Notes under the pieces: model-generated
Told to the model about the DNA's origin: nothing
The model's database searches: none
The model's input: the letters and a program-made list of their open reading frames with translations, nothing else
From: AM-0621 sp964386705
Lineage (GTDB): Bacteria; Planctomycetota; Planctomycetia; Planctomycetales; Planctomycetaceae
Assembly (NCBI GenBank): GCA_964386705.1
Contig: CAYLTY010000008.1
Location: 10,982 to 74,981, forward strand
DNA length: 64,000 nt
Direction: 5' to 3'
Part shown: positions 25,547 through 36,200 of the stretch, piece after piece
How the letters are laid out: every line of letters starts with the position of its first letter
How positions within the stretch are numbered: the stretch's first letter is position 1
Translations under genes and position numbers: made by a program

Positions 25547-27315
25547 GGGTTGTGCCAGACTTTGAGGTTCGACCATGCGCCGCCCCAATGCGCGACAAGC
25601 CCGATATTCACGACGGCAGTTGACCAGGTCCAACCGAGAGTGCTCACGTCGCCGAGCCAGGGCGCAGACTGGAGACTGCGTCCGTTGACCCAGACTTCGA
25701 CGATGTACCGGAATGCCACCCAGTCGTCGCCAATGCAGCCGCCCGCGATCAGCTGGCTGTTTGGAATGCGTTTCACAACCATCGCGAGCCGCGTACCGTC
25801 TTCAATCGCACTGCCGTTGCAGGCCAGATACCGCGTCGTGCTGGGGTTGGTGCCATAGGTGCCAGTCAGCGACGCGGGCGGTCCGTCACAGAACCCCGGA
25901 TCGGGCAGCTCGTCGCAAGGGCAGGGCCAGCCGTAGGGAGCACGCGGGTGCAGGTTGTATGTATCGGCCAGCCCCGCGCGATCGGTGATGGCCTGACTCA
26001 CGCGCACCAGTCCGGTCGACGTCAGCGCCCCACCAGCCTCGAACAGAGCGAGCTGGTGCCCCAGCGTGACCTTACCGAAAGGCGCAATCATCAGACCGCA
26101 TTCCTGTGAGTGCAGCCGGTCGGTCGGTGGCAGTCCACCTGGCCGCTCGTCGAAGCGATAGCGGCGGTCCTGATCGTTGATCCGTTTCCAAGTCACCTCG
26201 GCGGTCAGTTGAAACGTTTCGGTGTACGGTGGCGGTGATGGCAGCGTGTGAGGAATCCAGCCGACTCCCGAGAGGTATTCGCCCAACCCGCCGCCGATGG
26301 TCTCGTAGAGCACCATCCCGTCGCGGCTGGAGAACGCTCCACCGTCGCCACCGTACAGCGGCGTTTCGCCGTCGTCGTTGAAGTAGATCGCGCCGGCCGT
26401 GGCCATCGAGCCAGGCACGCCAGCGTTCAACGGTTCGTCGACGATCAATGAGCCAGGCACAGCGGGCGCGTCGTTCGGCCCTGCCGTCTTGTAGCTGCCG
26501 TGAGCGCTGATCGTGCCACAGAGCGGAGCCGTCACCATCAACAGATCGAGCTCGCGGGCAACGACATCAGACCGCAAACAGAACACCATGCCGACGCGAT
26601 CGATCGGGGTTGAGTCATACAGGTCCAGCGCCGGACGAATGTCGTCGTTCGGCACGCCGTTCACGTCGAGCGTGCCGAACCAATCTCCGACCAACCGGTA
26701 CGGGTTCGAGAGCACGGCCTCTTCAGCCGTTGAGCGGTGGGCACTGTCAGCACGATGCACACCGATGGTGTAATCGACTTCGCTGCCAGCGCAGTATTCG
26801 TCCTTAACGTTCGCCTGGAGTCGCGGCCAGCAGCAAGGGTTCGGCGGGAAGAGTGGCGCGTGTGACACGTCGGTGGGTTCGGTGAAGTACTTCACGCCGC
26901 CTTGCTCCAGCGCGATGCCCGTCAGCAGTGCGGGATCGTCTTCCGATCCGGTCCAGCCGACCGCTCGGCTGACCTTGATTCTGGTGCCCCAAGTGATGTC
27001 GGAGATGGACCCGATCACGGAAGGGTCTAGCGCCGTGGGTGAATCGAACCATACGACGAAGTAGGTCCGCCACGGGACTCCTCCGGGCTGCACTTTGATG
27101 TTCAGCTTGTGGCGTCCAGGTGCCCCGATGGAAAACGTGACTTGAGCTGCGCAGCCGAACGCCAGCGTTTCGGTAACCGGGTTGCTCCCGATCGCCAGTG
27201 CACGCGTCGAACCCAAGCTGGGGTGATTGGTCGAGTCGGTGACAGTCGGTGCGCACGCGACGCCTGGTTCCGTGGCTGTCTCACCCGCGCAGCACTTGGT
27301 GCGGAGAATGGTCAC
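25543..27315 (-). CDS. Putative tail or fibre structural protein
   Basis: 590 residues, GTG start directly after the upstream stop. Beta-rich, with many cysteines in the N-terminal half (CCAGE, FGCAAQ, PNPCCW) and an aromatic C-terminus (WLGDVSTLGWTW, HWGGAWSNLKVWH). No family recognised; the structural role is inferred from its place downstream of the fibre genes. Confidence 0.55.
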   Translation of the reverse strand: MTILRTKCCAGETATEPGVACAPTVTDSTNHPSLGSTRALAIGSNPVTETLAFGCAAQVTFSIGAPGRHKLNIKVQPGGVPWRTYFVVWFDSPTALDPSVIGSISDITWGTRIKVSRAVGWTGSEDDPALLTGIALEQGGVKYFTEPTDVSHAPLFPPNPCCWPRLQANVKDEYCAGSEVDYTIGVHRADSAHRSTAEEAVLSNPYRLVGDWFGTLDVNGVPNDDIRPALDLYDSTPIDRVGMVFCLRSDVVARELDLLMVTAPLCGTISAHGSYKTAGPNDAPAVPGSLIVDEPLNAGVPGSMATAGAIYFNDDGETPLYGGDGGAFSSRDGMVLYETIGGGLGEYLSGVGWIPHTLPSPPPYTETFQLTAEVTWKRINDQDRRYRFDERPGGLPPTDRLHSQECGLMIAPFGKVTLGHQLALFEAGGALTSTGLVRVSQAITDRAGLADTYNLHPRAPYGWPCPCDELPDPGFCDGPPASLTGTYGTNPSTTRYLACNGSAIEDGTRLAMVVKRIPNSQLIAGGCIGDDWVAFRYIVEVWVNGRSLQSAPWLGDVSTLGWTWSTAVVNIGLVAHWGGAWSNLKVWHNP

Positions 27316-28182
27316 TTACGATGGCTCCGCATACGACGTGGTCTGATCGGCCACCGGTGTGATGTTGCAGCTCGCCCGCTGCACGCGCCAGCCGGAGCGA
27401 TCAAACGACCGGACACCGACGAAGGTTCCGCTGCTCAGCACAAGATGCACGTCAGGATTCACCACCCGGACGTATTCATCGAGCTGAACCCACTGATTGC
27501 CGCGCCGCTCGCGCAACCGCACGCGGCCCGTGGCCACCGTGATTGCCGTCGCGTCGCCATCGGCATTCGCCAAGCCACCGTCGTCGAGGTAGCCCTCCAG
27601 CTCGATGGGAGCGACCGGGTTGAGCTGCACCAGAGCCCAGCGTTTGCCGTCATCATCGGCGGCAGCGGGCGGTGCGAGCTGAATGATTCTGGCCAAGCCG
27701 CCGGAGCACGTGTGCGCGTACTCGTGTTCGTCGTGAGTCGGGCTCACGTACATGTGATGCTCATCGAGCACATCAACCTTCACCCAGGCGTCTCCCGCGA
27801 CGCAAACCGGGGCCACGATGCCGGGGTGCATGTCCCGGAGTGCGATGCACCAATCCAAACGGTGGTCGGTTTCATCAGGGTCGCAGCTGGTCGTGATCTG
27901 AGGCACCACACCGACGCAGCCTGGTTGCGCGAGGAAGCGGCTTTCGACGGTCGGGCCGTCGAAGTCGATCAACGCCTGGCTGCGATCGATGCCCAGCACG
28001 CCACCTTTCGGAATGACCTGGTCGGTGCTGTTGAGACAACGGAAGGGCACCGGGCCAGGTCGGTGGGCTTCGGTGCGATTGCCCATCGTCTGCTGGCTCA
28101 ACGCGGCGTTGCGCATCGCGTTCCAACCAGCTGCCGACTTGTAGACCTGGGGACCGCCCTGAGCTGCTCTTGGGATCATCAT
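27316..28182 (-). CDS. Putative tail-associated protein
   Basis: 288 residues, beta-rich, with a repeated-barrel look (KGGVLGIDRSQALIDFDGP, DVHLVLSSGTFVGVRSFDRSGW). It starts with two ATGs at 28182 and 28179. Located between two fibre-region genes; role inferred from context only. Confidence 0.55.
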   Translation of the reverse strand: MMIPRAAQGGPQVYKSAAGWNAMRNAALSQQTMGNRTEAHRPGPVPFRCLNSTDQVIPKGGVLGIDRSQALIDFDGPTVESRFLAQPGCVGVVPQITTSCDPDETDHRLDWCIALRDMHPGIVAPVCVAGDAWVKVDVLDEHHMYVSPTHDEHEYAHTCSGGLARIIQLAPPAAADDDGKRWALVQLNPVAPIELEGYLDDGGLANADGDATAITVATGRVRLRERRGNQWVQLDEYVRVVNPDVHLVLSSGTFVGVRSFDRSGWRVQRASCNITPVADQTTSYAEPS

Positions 28183-28194
28183 CAGTCGTACCGC

Positions 28195-30177
28195 TTAGAG
28201 GATATCCGCCTTGACCACCTTGAAAGTGATGTCGGCTTTGTTGGAGTAGCCCTTGCTGCGGGCGACGGTGGCACCGCCACCCGTTGCCGTGGCGGTCGCG
28301 GTGCGATGCGCCACGACTTCATAGCTGTTCGCATCGATAATCCGCTGCACCAGAAACAAGCCGGTCAACGTCAGCCCGCCAACCTCTTCTTCGGCCAGGT
28401 ACCACACGTGATTGCCCGCCACCAGGGCATGGGCTGGATGCTCAACGGCGATCAGGTTGCTGTCGGCGGTCGTCGTGAACGCGTCGACCAGATCTTCGAC
28501 GGTCTCAGTCCCGTGGCAGAACTCCAGCAGGCACGTGTGAGTCTCGGTCCCTGTGCCGGGTTCCCGGTCGTCGTCGATGAGGTTCGTGTCACGCGGCAAC
28601 AGATCCCAGGCCAACGCACCATCCGTGATGGAGAGTTGACCGCCGGAGACGACTTCCGTGGGCGTGAGCAGCGTGTGTTCTTCCTTTTCGTAGAGCGTCA
28701 GCAACACAAAATCGAAGTCCGTTTCGTCGAGTGCGTGACCATGCTCGTCCTTGATGACGGCAGTGATCTGGTTGCTGGTCTCTTCGCGGAACTTCAGGTC
28801 CTTGCTGCCGAACTGATTGAGGACGTTGCTCAGTACCACATACTTGAATTCGGGAGCTGTCACAGACGGCAGCGTGCGGTTGGACGTGGCGGCGATCGTC
28901 ACGCGCTGCAGTATGGCCGGGTCGACGAACTCCAGCGTGGTCGAGTCCGCCACGATTGTCGTTCGCGACAGGATGCCCGCCGTGACTGCCGTAGTGGAAT
29001 CAGCTGCCAGCGTGACGCGCGAGAGAACGCCACCGGTCACCGCCGTGGTGGAGTCCGCCACGATGGTGACGCGTGACAACGTTCCGGGATCAGTGACGAA
29101 GGCTTCCGTTGAATCCGCTTCGATGGTGACGCGGGACAGAATGCCCGCCGTGACGGCTGTGGTGGAGTCCGCGGCTACGGTGACGCGTGAGAGCATGCCC
29201 GCCGTCACCGCTTCGCTTGAATCGGCCACGATCGTGACGCGGGAGAGCGTGCCACCGCTCAAGGCGGTGGTCGAGTCAGCGACGATCGTAGCTCGAGAGA
29301 GGATGCCGCCGCTGACGGCCGTGGTGGAATCAGCGGCCAGCGTGACGCGGGACAGGGTGCTACCGCTCACGGCGGTTGTGGAATCCGCGACGATCGTGGC
29401 TCGGCTCAAAGTGCCTTCGAAGCCGAAGCCATAGAATCGACCGGACCCAATGTCGTACAGCACGTCGGATTCGTAACCGGTCAACACGCGATTGTAGATC
29501 AGCACACCATCGGCGGTGACGCTGTCGCTGGTGGTCGCGCTGCCGATCTGTACTCGCCGCAAGGTCTGCGGAGAACCGACCACATCATCGATCGTGTGCG
29601 TCGACGTCGTGGGCGTGCCATTGTCGAGCTGCAGCGACTGGTTGCCGTCTTCGAACCGTGCAACGAAGAAATGCCAGACGGTCGGATCGGCGATCGCGGA
29701 CAGCGTCAGCGTGCGGTACGTGTCGGACGAATCGTAAAACGCCATCGTCGGCACATGCGTGCCACCGGACGAGTTCAGCAGCACCTGCACATCAGGATTC
29801 GCACTGGTGTGGCTGGCCCCCGCTTCCGTCAGGCATACGAGTACCCGGTTGTGACCGCTGCCCGTGTTGTTGTCGCACTTGAACCACCCGCACAGCGTGA
29901 TGCCGTTACCCGGATCAACGTCGGTGGCCGCGTCGCCGCGCAGGGACTTGCCACTGCACGTGACACCGTAGTTGTGCTTGCCGGTGGACTGAGTCACGGA
30001 GCCCGTTGAGCCCACCACGGACAGGTTGCAGAAGTTGTAACTGTCGTGCCCCAGGTCAGCGGCGTTCTCGAACTGGTACGAGGCAATGAGGCCATCCAAG
30101 AGCGTGTTGGCCACGCTCTCGTTGGGTTCGAGATCCTGTAGTAAGTGCAGCGCTGGTAGTAAGCGTCGGAAAAGCAT
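28195..30177 (-). CDS. Tail fibre protein: LamG-like domain plus ten 18-residue repeats
   Basis: 660 residues. Residues about 25-250 resemble a concanavalin/LamG jelly roll (LIASYQFENAADLG, ITLCGWFKCDN, WHFFVARFEDGNQSLQLDNG), a fold used for glycan binding. Residues 256-439 are ten repeats of an 18-residue unit (consensus LSRVTIVADSTTAVTGG plus one residue), two of them 20 long, suggesting a beta-solenoid shaft. The C-terminal 200 residues form another domain (LKFREETSNQITAVIKDEHG). Best candidate for host-surface recognition in this prophage. Confidence 0.75.
   Translation of the reverse strand: MLFRRLLPALHLLQDLEPNESVANTLLDGLIASYQFENAADLGHDSYNFCNLSVVGSTGSVTQSTGKHNYGVTCSGKSLRGDAATDVDPGNGITLCGWFKCDNNTGSGHNRVLVCLTEAGASHTSANPDVQVLLNSSGGTHVPTMAFYDSSDTYRTLTLSAIADPTVWHFFVARFEDGNQSLQLDNGTPTTSTHTIDDVVGSPQTLRRVQIGSATTSDSVTADGVLIYNRVLTGYESDVLYDIGSGRFYGFGFEGTLSRATIVADSTTAVSGSTLSRVTLAADSTTAVSGGILSRATIVADSTTALSGGTLSRVTIVADSSEAVTAGMLSRVTVAADSTTAVTAGILSRVTIEADSTEAFVTDPGTLSRVTIVADSTTAVTGGVLSRVTLAADSTTAVTAGILSRTTIVADSTTLEFVDPAILQRVTIAATSNRTLPSVTAPEFKYVVLSNVLNQFGSKDLKFREETSNQITAVIKDEHGHALDETDFDFVLLTLYEKEEHTLLTPTEVVSGGQLSITDGALAWDLLPRDTNLIDDDREPGTGTETHTCLLEFCHGTETVEDLVDAFTTTADSNLIAVEHPAHALVAGNHVWYLAEEEVGGLTLTGLFLVQRIIDANSYEVVAHRTATATATGGGATVARSKGYSNKADITFKVVKADIL
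28867..29412 (-). repeat. 54-bp tandem repeats in the fibre gene
   Basis: About ten units, most 54 bp, two 60 bp. Neighbouring copies are nearly identical in places (for instance CGTGGTGGAGTCCGC blocks), so copy number could change by recombination without breaking the frame. Confidence 0.85.
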
Positions 30178-30243
30178 GGCGGTCTCTCAGGCCACGTGCG
30201 GATTTCTTGGGGCTGTCGGCACACGGAGGATGCCGACTACCGA

Positions 30244-30939
30244 TCACGTCGAATCGCGACCAATGACCCGCGTCAGCAGCCGCGTTGTGCCACCGATCAC
30301 GAATGAGAACTCGGCAATCCCGGCTTCACCCAGTGTCAGCCGGTTGGTGCTCGTGCGGTCCAGCTTCCAGTGGTACGACGAACTGACCTGCCCCATCGTA
30401 GCGGCGGCGAACAGCTCGCTGCCGTCGCTGCGTTTGACGACTCTCAGCGTCGGAGCCGCGTCCAGACCGGACGTCATGCGAGCCCCGTTCTTGTAGAGGC
30501 TGACGGTGTACTCATCGCCCGCCAGTGCCTGGTCCCGCGTGAATTGGATCTCCGCGTGATACACGTCGCCCAGGGCTGTCAGACCCAAGTCGGTGCCGTT
30601 GGCGATATCCGGCACCAGCATCGCGGAGGCATGGCCATAGGTCTCGACGATGAAGGCGTTGTCGTCGACAACCTTCGTTGCGGAATCAACGATGGTGACG
30701 GTCACCTGCTTACAACTCAGCTCAGTGCCCGTGAGGATGAACTCCCACGCACCGTTGGTGTAGCTCGGCAGATTCGCGATGTTCGCGGTAGATCCGCCAT
30801 CCTTGCTGACCTTCACGTCGCCAGCGGCGGGCGTCCAATCGGTATTGATGGCGAAGTCCGTCGAACCCGCTTTGGTCATCGGAATTCTGATCAGAGTTCC
30901 GCCGGTCAGAGTCACGTTGTATTTGCGTCGGAAGACCAT
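30244..30939 (-). CDS. Putative fibre or tail-tip protein
   Basis: 231 residues, all-beta appearance: VTLTGGTLIRIPMTKAGSTDF, WEFILTGTELSCKQVTVTIVDSATKVVDD. The pattern of paired immunoglobulin-like strands is common in phage fibre attachment proteins. No exact family assigned. Confidence 0.6.
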   Translation of the reverse strand: MVFRRKYNVTLTGGTLIRIPMTKAGSTDFAINTDWTPAAGDVKVSKDGGSTANIANLPSYTNGAWEFILTGTELSCKQVTVTIVDSATKVVDDNAFIVETYGHASAMLVPDIANGTDLGLTALGDVYHAEIQFTRDQALAGDEYTVSLYKNGARMTSGLDAAPTLRVVKRSDGSELFAAATMGQVSSSYHWKLDRTSTNRLTLGEAGIAEFSFVIGGTTRLLTRVIGRDST

Positions 30940-30953
30940 CGTTCATCCTTGAA

Positions 30954-31514
30954 CTAACAGGTACCGCGAGAGAGCCCGCGACAGAGGCCGCGAGGGAGTC
31001 GTTGTTTGAGCACTGCCTGGCTGGGACCGCCACCGCCGCCACCCGTGTTGATAGTGAGCGTCGCAGTCACGGTCCCGACCGAACCACCGGCATAGGACGG
31101 CTGGAACCCGATGAACGTGATCTTGTCGCCGTCGATCATGCCGATCAGTTCGTTGACCTGCGCGGTGACGTCGAAATCTTTCGAGGTCAGCCCGTTGAGG
31201 TCCCACTCGGTATACGCCGCCGTTTTGTAGTCCTGGTACGCGGTGCCGTAGGCGTTGGACCAATCGAGCGGCGCGCCCCAGTCTTCCATCGTCACGCAAT
31301 GAAAGCGGACAACGGCGGTGTTTCCGGGGTCGCCGAATCCGGTCAGATGCAGCGTGGCGGAAGTCACCGACCCGCCCGCGAGAATCGCAGACAGGCCGGA
31401 GAACTCGATGAACGCCAGCGCGTCGGTCGGGTTGTACTCGATGATCACGCCCGACTGCGGTGGGGCGTACCAGGTACCCGCACCGCCGTAGGAGTAAGCC
31501 GATGGGCTATACAT
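30954..31514 (-). CDS. Putative tail surface protein with Arg/Gly/Cys-rich end
   Basis: 186 residues. The main part resembles DNRLRE-type beta sandwiches (AFIEFSGLSAILAGGSVTSA, LHLTGFGD, WDLNGLTSKDFDVTAQVNEL). After a glycine run the protein ends in RLPRGLCRGLSRGTC, encoded by a degenerate 12-bp repeat (CCGCGAGAGAG type, 30964-31004). Role inferred from context. Confidence 0.6.
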   Translation of the reverse strand: MYSPSAYSYGGAGTWYAPPQSGVIIEYNPTDALAFIEFSGLSAILAGGSVTSATLHLTGFGDPGNTAVVRFHCVTMEDWGAPLDWSNAYGTAYQDYKTAAYTEWDLNGLTSKDFDVTAQVNELIGMIDGDKITFIGFQPSYAGGSVGTVTATLTINTGGGGGGPSQAVLKQRLPRGLCRGLSRGTC

Positions 31515-31526
31515 AGCCGCTCCCGA

Positions 31527-32405
31527 TTAGATAGCGAGCTTCAGGAAGCCCAGCGTGGGTTCGTAGAGTGGCAACGCGACGCCGCTGAGCGTCTTGTCCG
31601 AGTCGAGCCGCTGGAGCGCCAACGGGATGTCGGACGTTGATGGTGAACCACCGACCTTCAGGCAGAAGAGCAGGTACCGGCACGCTGCAGTCGAAGCCCC
31701 CGAGTTCGGGAACGTGAGCGTGGAGCACGTGGCCATGATGTACCCCGTGGGGTTCGACCAGGTGAGGCCGGACACCGTCTGCCGCGCGTAACTGGCAGCA
31801 TCGCATTCACCCAGCGTGGTGAAGCTGGCCAGCGTCGCTGGTTCTTCACCGAGGCATGACGTGGTGGTCATCAACAGCCGTGCGTAGACGTTGCCGCTGG
31901 TGGCCAGCGTCACGGTGTTGTTGACGATCGCCGCCAAACCGGCGGGGTAGATCTTGTGAGTGGTGGCGGCGGTCGAGATGTCGAAGAGACCGTACCCGTG
32001 AGGGAAGATCGGTTGCGTTGTGCCACTCAAACTCTTCGCCGAATCGAGGTCCGCATAGACCAGGGGAATGTTGGCACTCGAACTGCCGCCGAGATTGATG
32101 GCAATCAATCCGCCAGTGATGGAGTCACCCGGATGGCTTCCCGCATTGGAGAAGCTCATATCATTCGCGACGACCTTCATGCCGCCGCTGATGACGGTGC
32201 CGCTGACACCGGACAAAGTCTGCTGCGCGTAACTCGAATCACGGCACTCGTTCAGCGTGGTGTATGCCGCGATCGTGGCGGCACTCTCAGTGCCAGCCGA
32301 GTGGCCGCTCCGCAGCAACAGCGCCTTGAGGGCACTGGCACCGGTGATGTTGTTGGTCTGATTCATGACGCGGAGCAGACCCGCTCCGTTGGCTTTGACG
32401 GTCAT
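31527..32405 (-). CDS. Tail protein with internally duplicated domain
   Basis: 292 residues made of two homologous halves of about 140: AATIAAYTTLNECRDSSYAQQTLSG in the first aligns with ATLASFTTLGECDAASYARQTVSG in the second, and SAKSLSGTTQPIF with DSDKTLSGVALPL. The duplicated unit is a beta-type structural domain seen in tail fibres. SD AAGGATG precedes the ATG. Confidence 0.65.
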   Translation of the reverse strand: MTVKANGAGLLRVMNQTNNITGASALKALLLRSGHSAGTESAATIAAYTTLNECRDSSYAQQTLSGVSGTVISGGMKVVANDMSFSNAGSHPGDSITGGLIAINLGGSSSANIPLVYADLDSAKSLSGTTQPIFPHGYGLFDISTAATTHKIYPAGLAAIVNNTVTLATSGNVYARLLMTTTSCLGEEPATLASFTTLGECDAASYARQTVSGLTWSNPTGYIMATCSTLTFPNSGASTAACRYLLFCLKVGGSPSTSDIPLALQRLDSDKTLSGVALPLYEPTLGFLKLAI

Positions 32406-32423
32406 TTCACATCCTTGTGAAAG

Positions 32424-33266
32424 TTAGATGCCGAACACCTTGAAGTCGGCGTATCGGTAAACCTGATTGACGAACGCGAAGACGGGTCCCTTGATCATCA
32501 TCTTGGGTGGAGTGGGACCGCCGCCGGTCCCAGGCATCGGGTCGGCAGACATCTCTTCGGAGTACACCCACAAGTAGTCGTGACCACGTTTGTCGATGGG
32601 CGGCAAGTTGCCGATCTGGATGCCAGTGACGTTCTCTTCGACCACGAATTCCAGAGTCAGCTTGGAAAGTGCGGTGCCTTCCTCATCGAGCTTGATCGTG
32701 TCTTCGAAGGTGTACTTCTTGAACCGGAGCTCGCCGGGGTCGTACCCCTTGAACTTCTTGCTGTTCACCTTCTTCGACATCTTGGCGATCTTGGCCAGGT
32801 ACGAATCCGAGATCACCCCGCGTTGAACGTGAAACTCCATCAGGATCGTGGCGCCGCTGACCTCGATTTCGACGCCATTGATGGTGCCGTCTGACTCGTA
32901 ACCGATGACTCCGCTGGTATCCGGAATCACCCGTCCCGCAATGCCTACGGCTGAGACAACAGCGAGCGGGACGTAGATCTTTTCCCGGCCACCTTCGCCG
33001 TCGACCATGATGCGGAGTTCGCCCTCTTTGGGCATCCGCTTGATGCCGTAGACGATCTCACACGACCAACAATCGTCGGTGAAGTCCACGATGCGGATGG
33101 AGGTCCGAAGTAGCCCTTCGACCGACGTGTCGGGCGTTTGCGCAATCAGCTCTTGTCGCGCCACGATGCGGTCCGTGGTGCCGAACACAAACCATTCTTC
33201 AGTGACGGTGGGCGTGTCGCCGAAGTTCTGCTCTAACCGCTGGCCTTGCTCAACGATGACGGTCAT
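32424..33266 (-). CDS. Putative distal tail / tail-tip protein
   Basis: 280 residues. It lies directly after the tape measure gene (three-base gap), where siphoviruses encode distal tail proteins. Starts MTVIVEQGQRLEQNFG; the sequence alternates strands and loops with GFVIPDTSG-like turns and a conserved-looking KKFKGYDPGELRFKKYTFED. Assignment is by gene order only. Confidence 0.55.
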   Translation of the reverse strand: MTVIVEQGQRLEQNFGDTPTVTEEWFVFGTTDRIVARQELIAQTPDTSVEGLLRTSIRIVDFTDDCWSCEIVYGIKRMPKEGELRIMVDGEGGREKIYVPLAVVSAVGIAGRVIPDTSGVIGYESDGTINGVEIEVSGATILMEFHVQRGVISDSYLAKIAKMSKKVNSKKFKGYDPGELRFKKYTFEDTIKLDEEGTALSKLTLEFVVEENVTGIQIGNLPPIDKRGHDYLWVYSEEMSADPMPGTGGGPTPPKMMIKGPVFAFVNQVYRYADFKVFGI

Positions 33267-33269
33267 CAG

Positions 33270-36200
33270 TTATTCCTCCATCGCTGGACTGGAGGAAGTG
33301 CGAGGCCGCTCTGATGAGCTGGGCTTCGTGTTGTCGGCGGTGGTCTCCGTGGCTTTGGCGATACGAGAGAAGAACGTGACGCTGCCACCCATGCCTTGAG
33401 CTGCTCGACCGCTGAACGTGCCGACGCTGGTGCCCTTCGTCTTCAGTTCACCGGCCTGAATGCCTGCCTGTTGCAACATCATGGCGATATCAGGCGACAG
33501 ACCCATCTGGCCGGTGCTTCGTCGCAGCCCCGCGAGGTTCTGCTCTGAAGCCAGTTTTTGGTTCGCGACCTGCTGGGACTTCGCCCAGTCGTCGTTGACC
33601 TTCTTGCGCTCGGCTTCGATCTGCTCCGGCGTTTTCTTGTTCTGCTCGTCCTGCAGATCCTGCAACGCCATCAAGCGGTCAAAGGTCGCGTCTTCTTCCG
33701 CTTTCTTGACCTGCTCAGCATCCGCTGCCCGCTTCTCTTCGCGGTTGGCGTCGAGCTGCTGGATGGTTTCGTTCTTCTCGGCTTCGATGTCGGCCTGCTT
33801 CTTGGCTGAGGCCGCGTTGTTCGCTTCACGCTCTTTCGCTCGCGCAGCCTCCTGGCGTTTCTGATCGGCGTCGATCTCGTTGACGATGTCTTCAGCCGAC
33901 CCGCCCAGAATCTTGGCCATGCCAGGAATCTTCAGCAGCCACTTCGCGATCTGGCTGATGACCTTGCCCCACAGGTCCTTGATCGTCAGCGCGATGTTCG
34001 CGGCCTTGGTGCCGACCGTGTCCCAGGCAGACGCCAGGGACGCTTTCCAGGTGGCCAGGGTGGCTTGCACACCAAACAGCATGTCCGCCCAGGTGATACC
34101 CACGGAGCTGGCCGTGGTGTCTTCACCGAAGTAAGCCATCACGGCTTGCCAGGTGCCCTTGAGCGTGTCGATGCCAAACGTGAAGGCCGCTTTGAAGCCG
34201 TCCCAGGTCGCCGACAACACACCGACAGTCGCGGTCCAGATATCGGTGAGCGCTGGCATCAACGGTGCCCATTGAGCACTGAAGCCAGTCACGACATCCG
34301 CCCAGACCAGCTTGAGTCCGGCCACACCGGCGCTCAGTGCTCCGGACCAATCACCCGACGCAATGCGTTGCGTGACGGTGTTGATGGCACTGCTGGCATC
34401 CGGCCCCAGCATCGACCAGGTGCGTGACGCACCGCTGGCCAGGCCGGCGAAGGCTTGTTGCCCCACGGACAGCAGCGCACCAAAGTTGGTGGAGAGACCA
34501 CTCAAGCCACCCGACGCAGCCACGATGCCCGCAGCTGCCAGAGCGACGCCACCGACCATCAATCCCGCCGGTGAGAACAGCACGCTGCCCAGGCTGAGCA
34601 CTCGACCCATCAACGGGACAACGCCCGTGAGACCCTGAGCCATGCCCTGAATCGCCAGGCGAGGACCTGACCAGGCAACAGCCTTCAAGCCACCGCCCAG
34701 CATGTTCGCGGCGCCACCAGCAATGCCGCGCACGGACATCGTTGGCATTTTGGTGGCGGCCAGCTTCGTGAGTCGCACGCGGCTGTAGTCGGCCTGGACC
34801 GAAACAGCAAAGAGCCTGTTGGCCAGAGCCTGCATCGCGCGAGCTGCCGGGTTCGCTCGACCTGGCAGCTGCGCCATATTCGTGGTGATCAACCCCGTCG
34901 AACCGGCGGTGCGTGTCAGAGCTGTCGCGTAAGTGCCCGCGATCCTGGCACCGAAACCGAACACACCGGAAACGCGACCGGCGGTAGCGCCAGCGGTTCG
35001 CAGGCCGATCGCGGTCGCGACGCCAGGTGCAGCGCTGCCCGTGGCACTGAGCGGTGCCCAGGCGGCTTTGACGAGTCCCGCAGCAGTGACGAACGGAGAA
35101 GCCAGCACGCGACCCGTCCCGCCAACAGCACGACCAGCGAGCAACGCGTTGGAAGTTCGGGCCGCTCCGTTACCTGGCTTGGCAGTCACTTTTGACGCCG
35201 CTGCAGGCGATTTGGCACTGCCACCTGTGAGCGATTGGATGGCTTGCAGCGTGCGGAGTGTTACCAACAGCGGCGAGAGCATTGCGCCGACGCCGGATCG
35301 TGACAGGCCAAGCCCGACCGCTCCCAACCGTGAGGCAGCTCCCAGAGCCATCAAACCGAAGCTCAAGCTGCTGACTGCGGCGCCGCTGGCCACGATCTGG
35401 CGCACCAGGTCGGGATTGGCTTCGGCGAACCGCGTCATCTGTGAGGCGACGGCGGTCGTATCGCGCAGCAGGCCACGCAACGCGGGGTCAAGGATCTTGC
35501 CCACCGTGTTGCCCAGGACACGGGCTTGCGCGGTGGTTTCCCGGAAGGACCCTCCCAGGGAATCCGCCATGCCCTCGGCAGTTCGCGCCGCGATGCCCGT
35601 CGCGCCTTCGATCTCGGCGAGCATGTCTTTGAAGTCGGCACCGCCCTGGCCCAAACCCGTGGCCGCGAAGAGAGCACGCTCGCCAAAGATCTTGTCCAGG
35701 ATGCCCAGGCGTTTCGCGTTGGGCATGTTCTTGATGGCGTTGCCGATCTCGACCAGCAGCGACGCGATGGGCTTCATGTTGCCCGCCGTGTCCGTGGCCA
35801 CCACGCCCGTCAGCGCCGTCAGCTCTTTGCGGATCTTGGGATCGGCCAGCTTCAAGTACGCATTGCGAAGGGCTGTTCCGCCCTGCTCGCCCTTGATGCC
35901 TTGCGAGGCCAGCACGGCCAGAGCTGCAGCGGTGCGCTCCACGGACTCGCCAACCAGGTTGGCAGCCGGAGCGGCGTACTTCATGCCCTCGGCCAGTTCC
36001 ACGACCGACGTTGTCGATGCGTTCGCTGCAGCGACATATGCGTCACCGACGCGACTGAACTGGTCGGTCGGGAGCTTGAACTGTGCCAGTGTGTCGAGAC
36101 CGATCTGAGTGGCCAGGCCGGTATCAACTTCCTGACCGGCGGCAGTCTTCAGCGCCAGCACGTCGCGCGTGATGCGGGCGATGGCATCGGCCTTCACGCC

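Noticed and set aside
25336..27300. Long rightward frame on the opposite strand of the tail region (such as 27109-29076)
   Set aside because: It lies wholly under three convincing leftward structural genes and has the mirrored Arg/Val/Gly composition of a shadow frame.
28867..29412. Diversity-generating retroelement target
   Set aside because: The capsid region resembles BPP-1, so I looked for a reverse transcriptase and template repeat; neither was seen.
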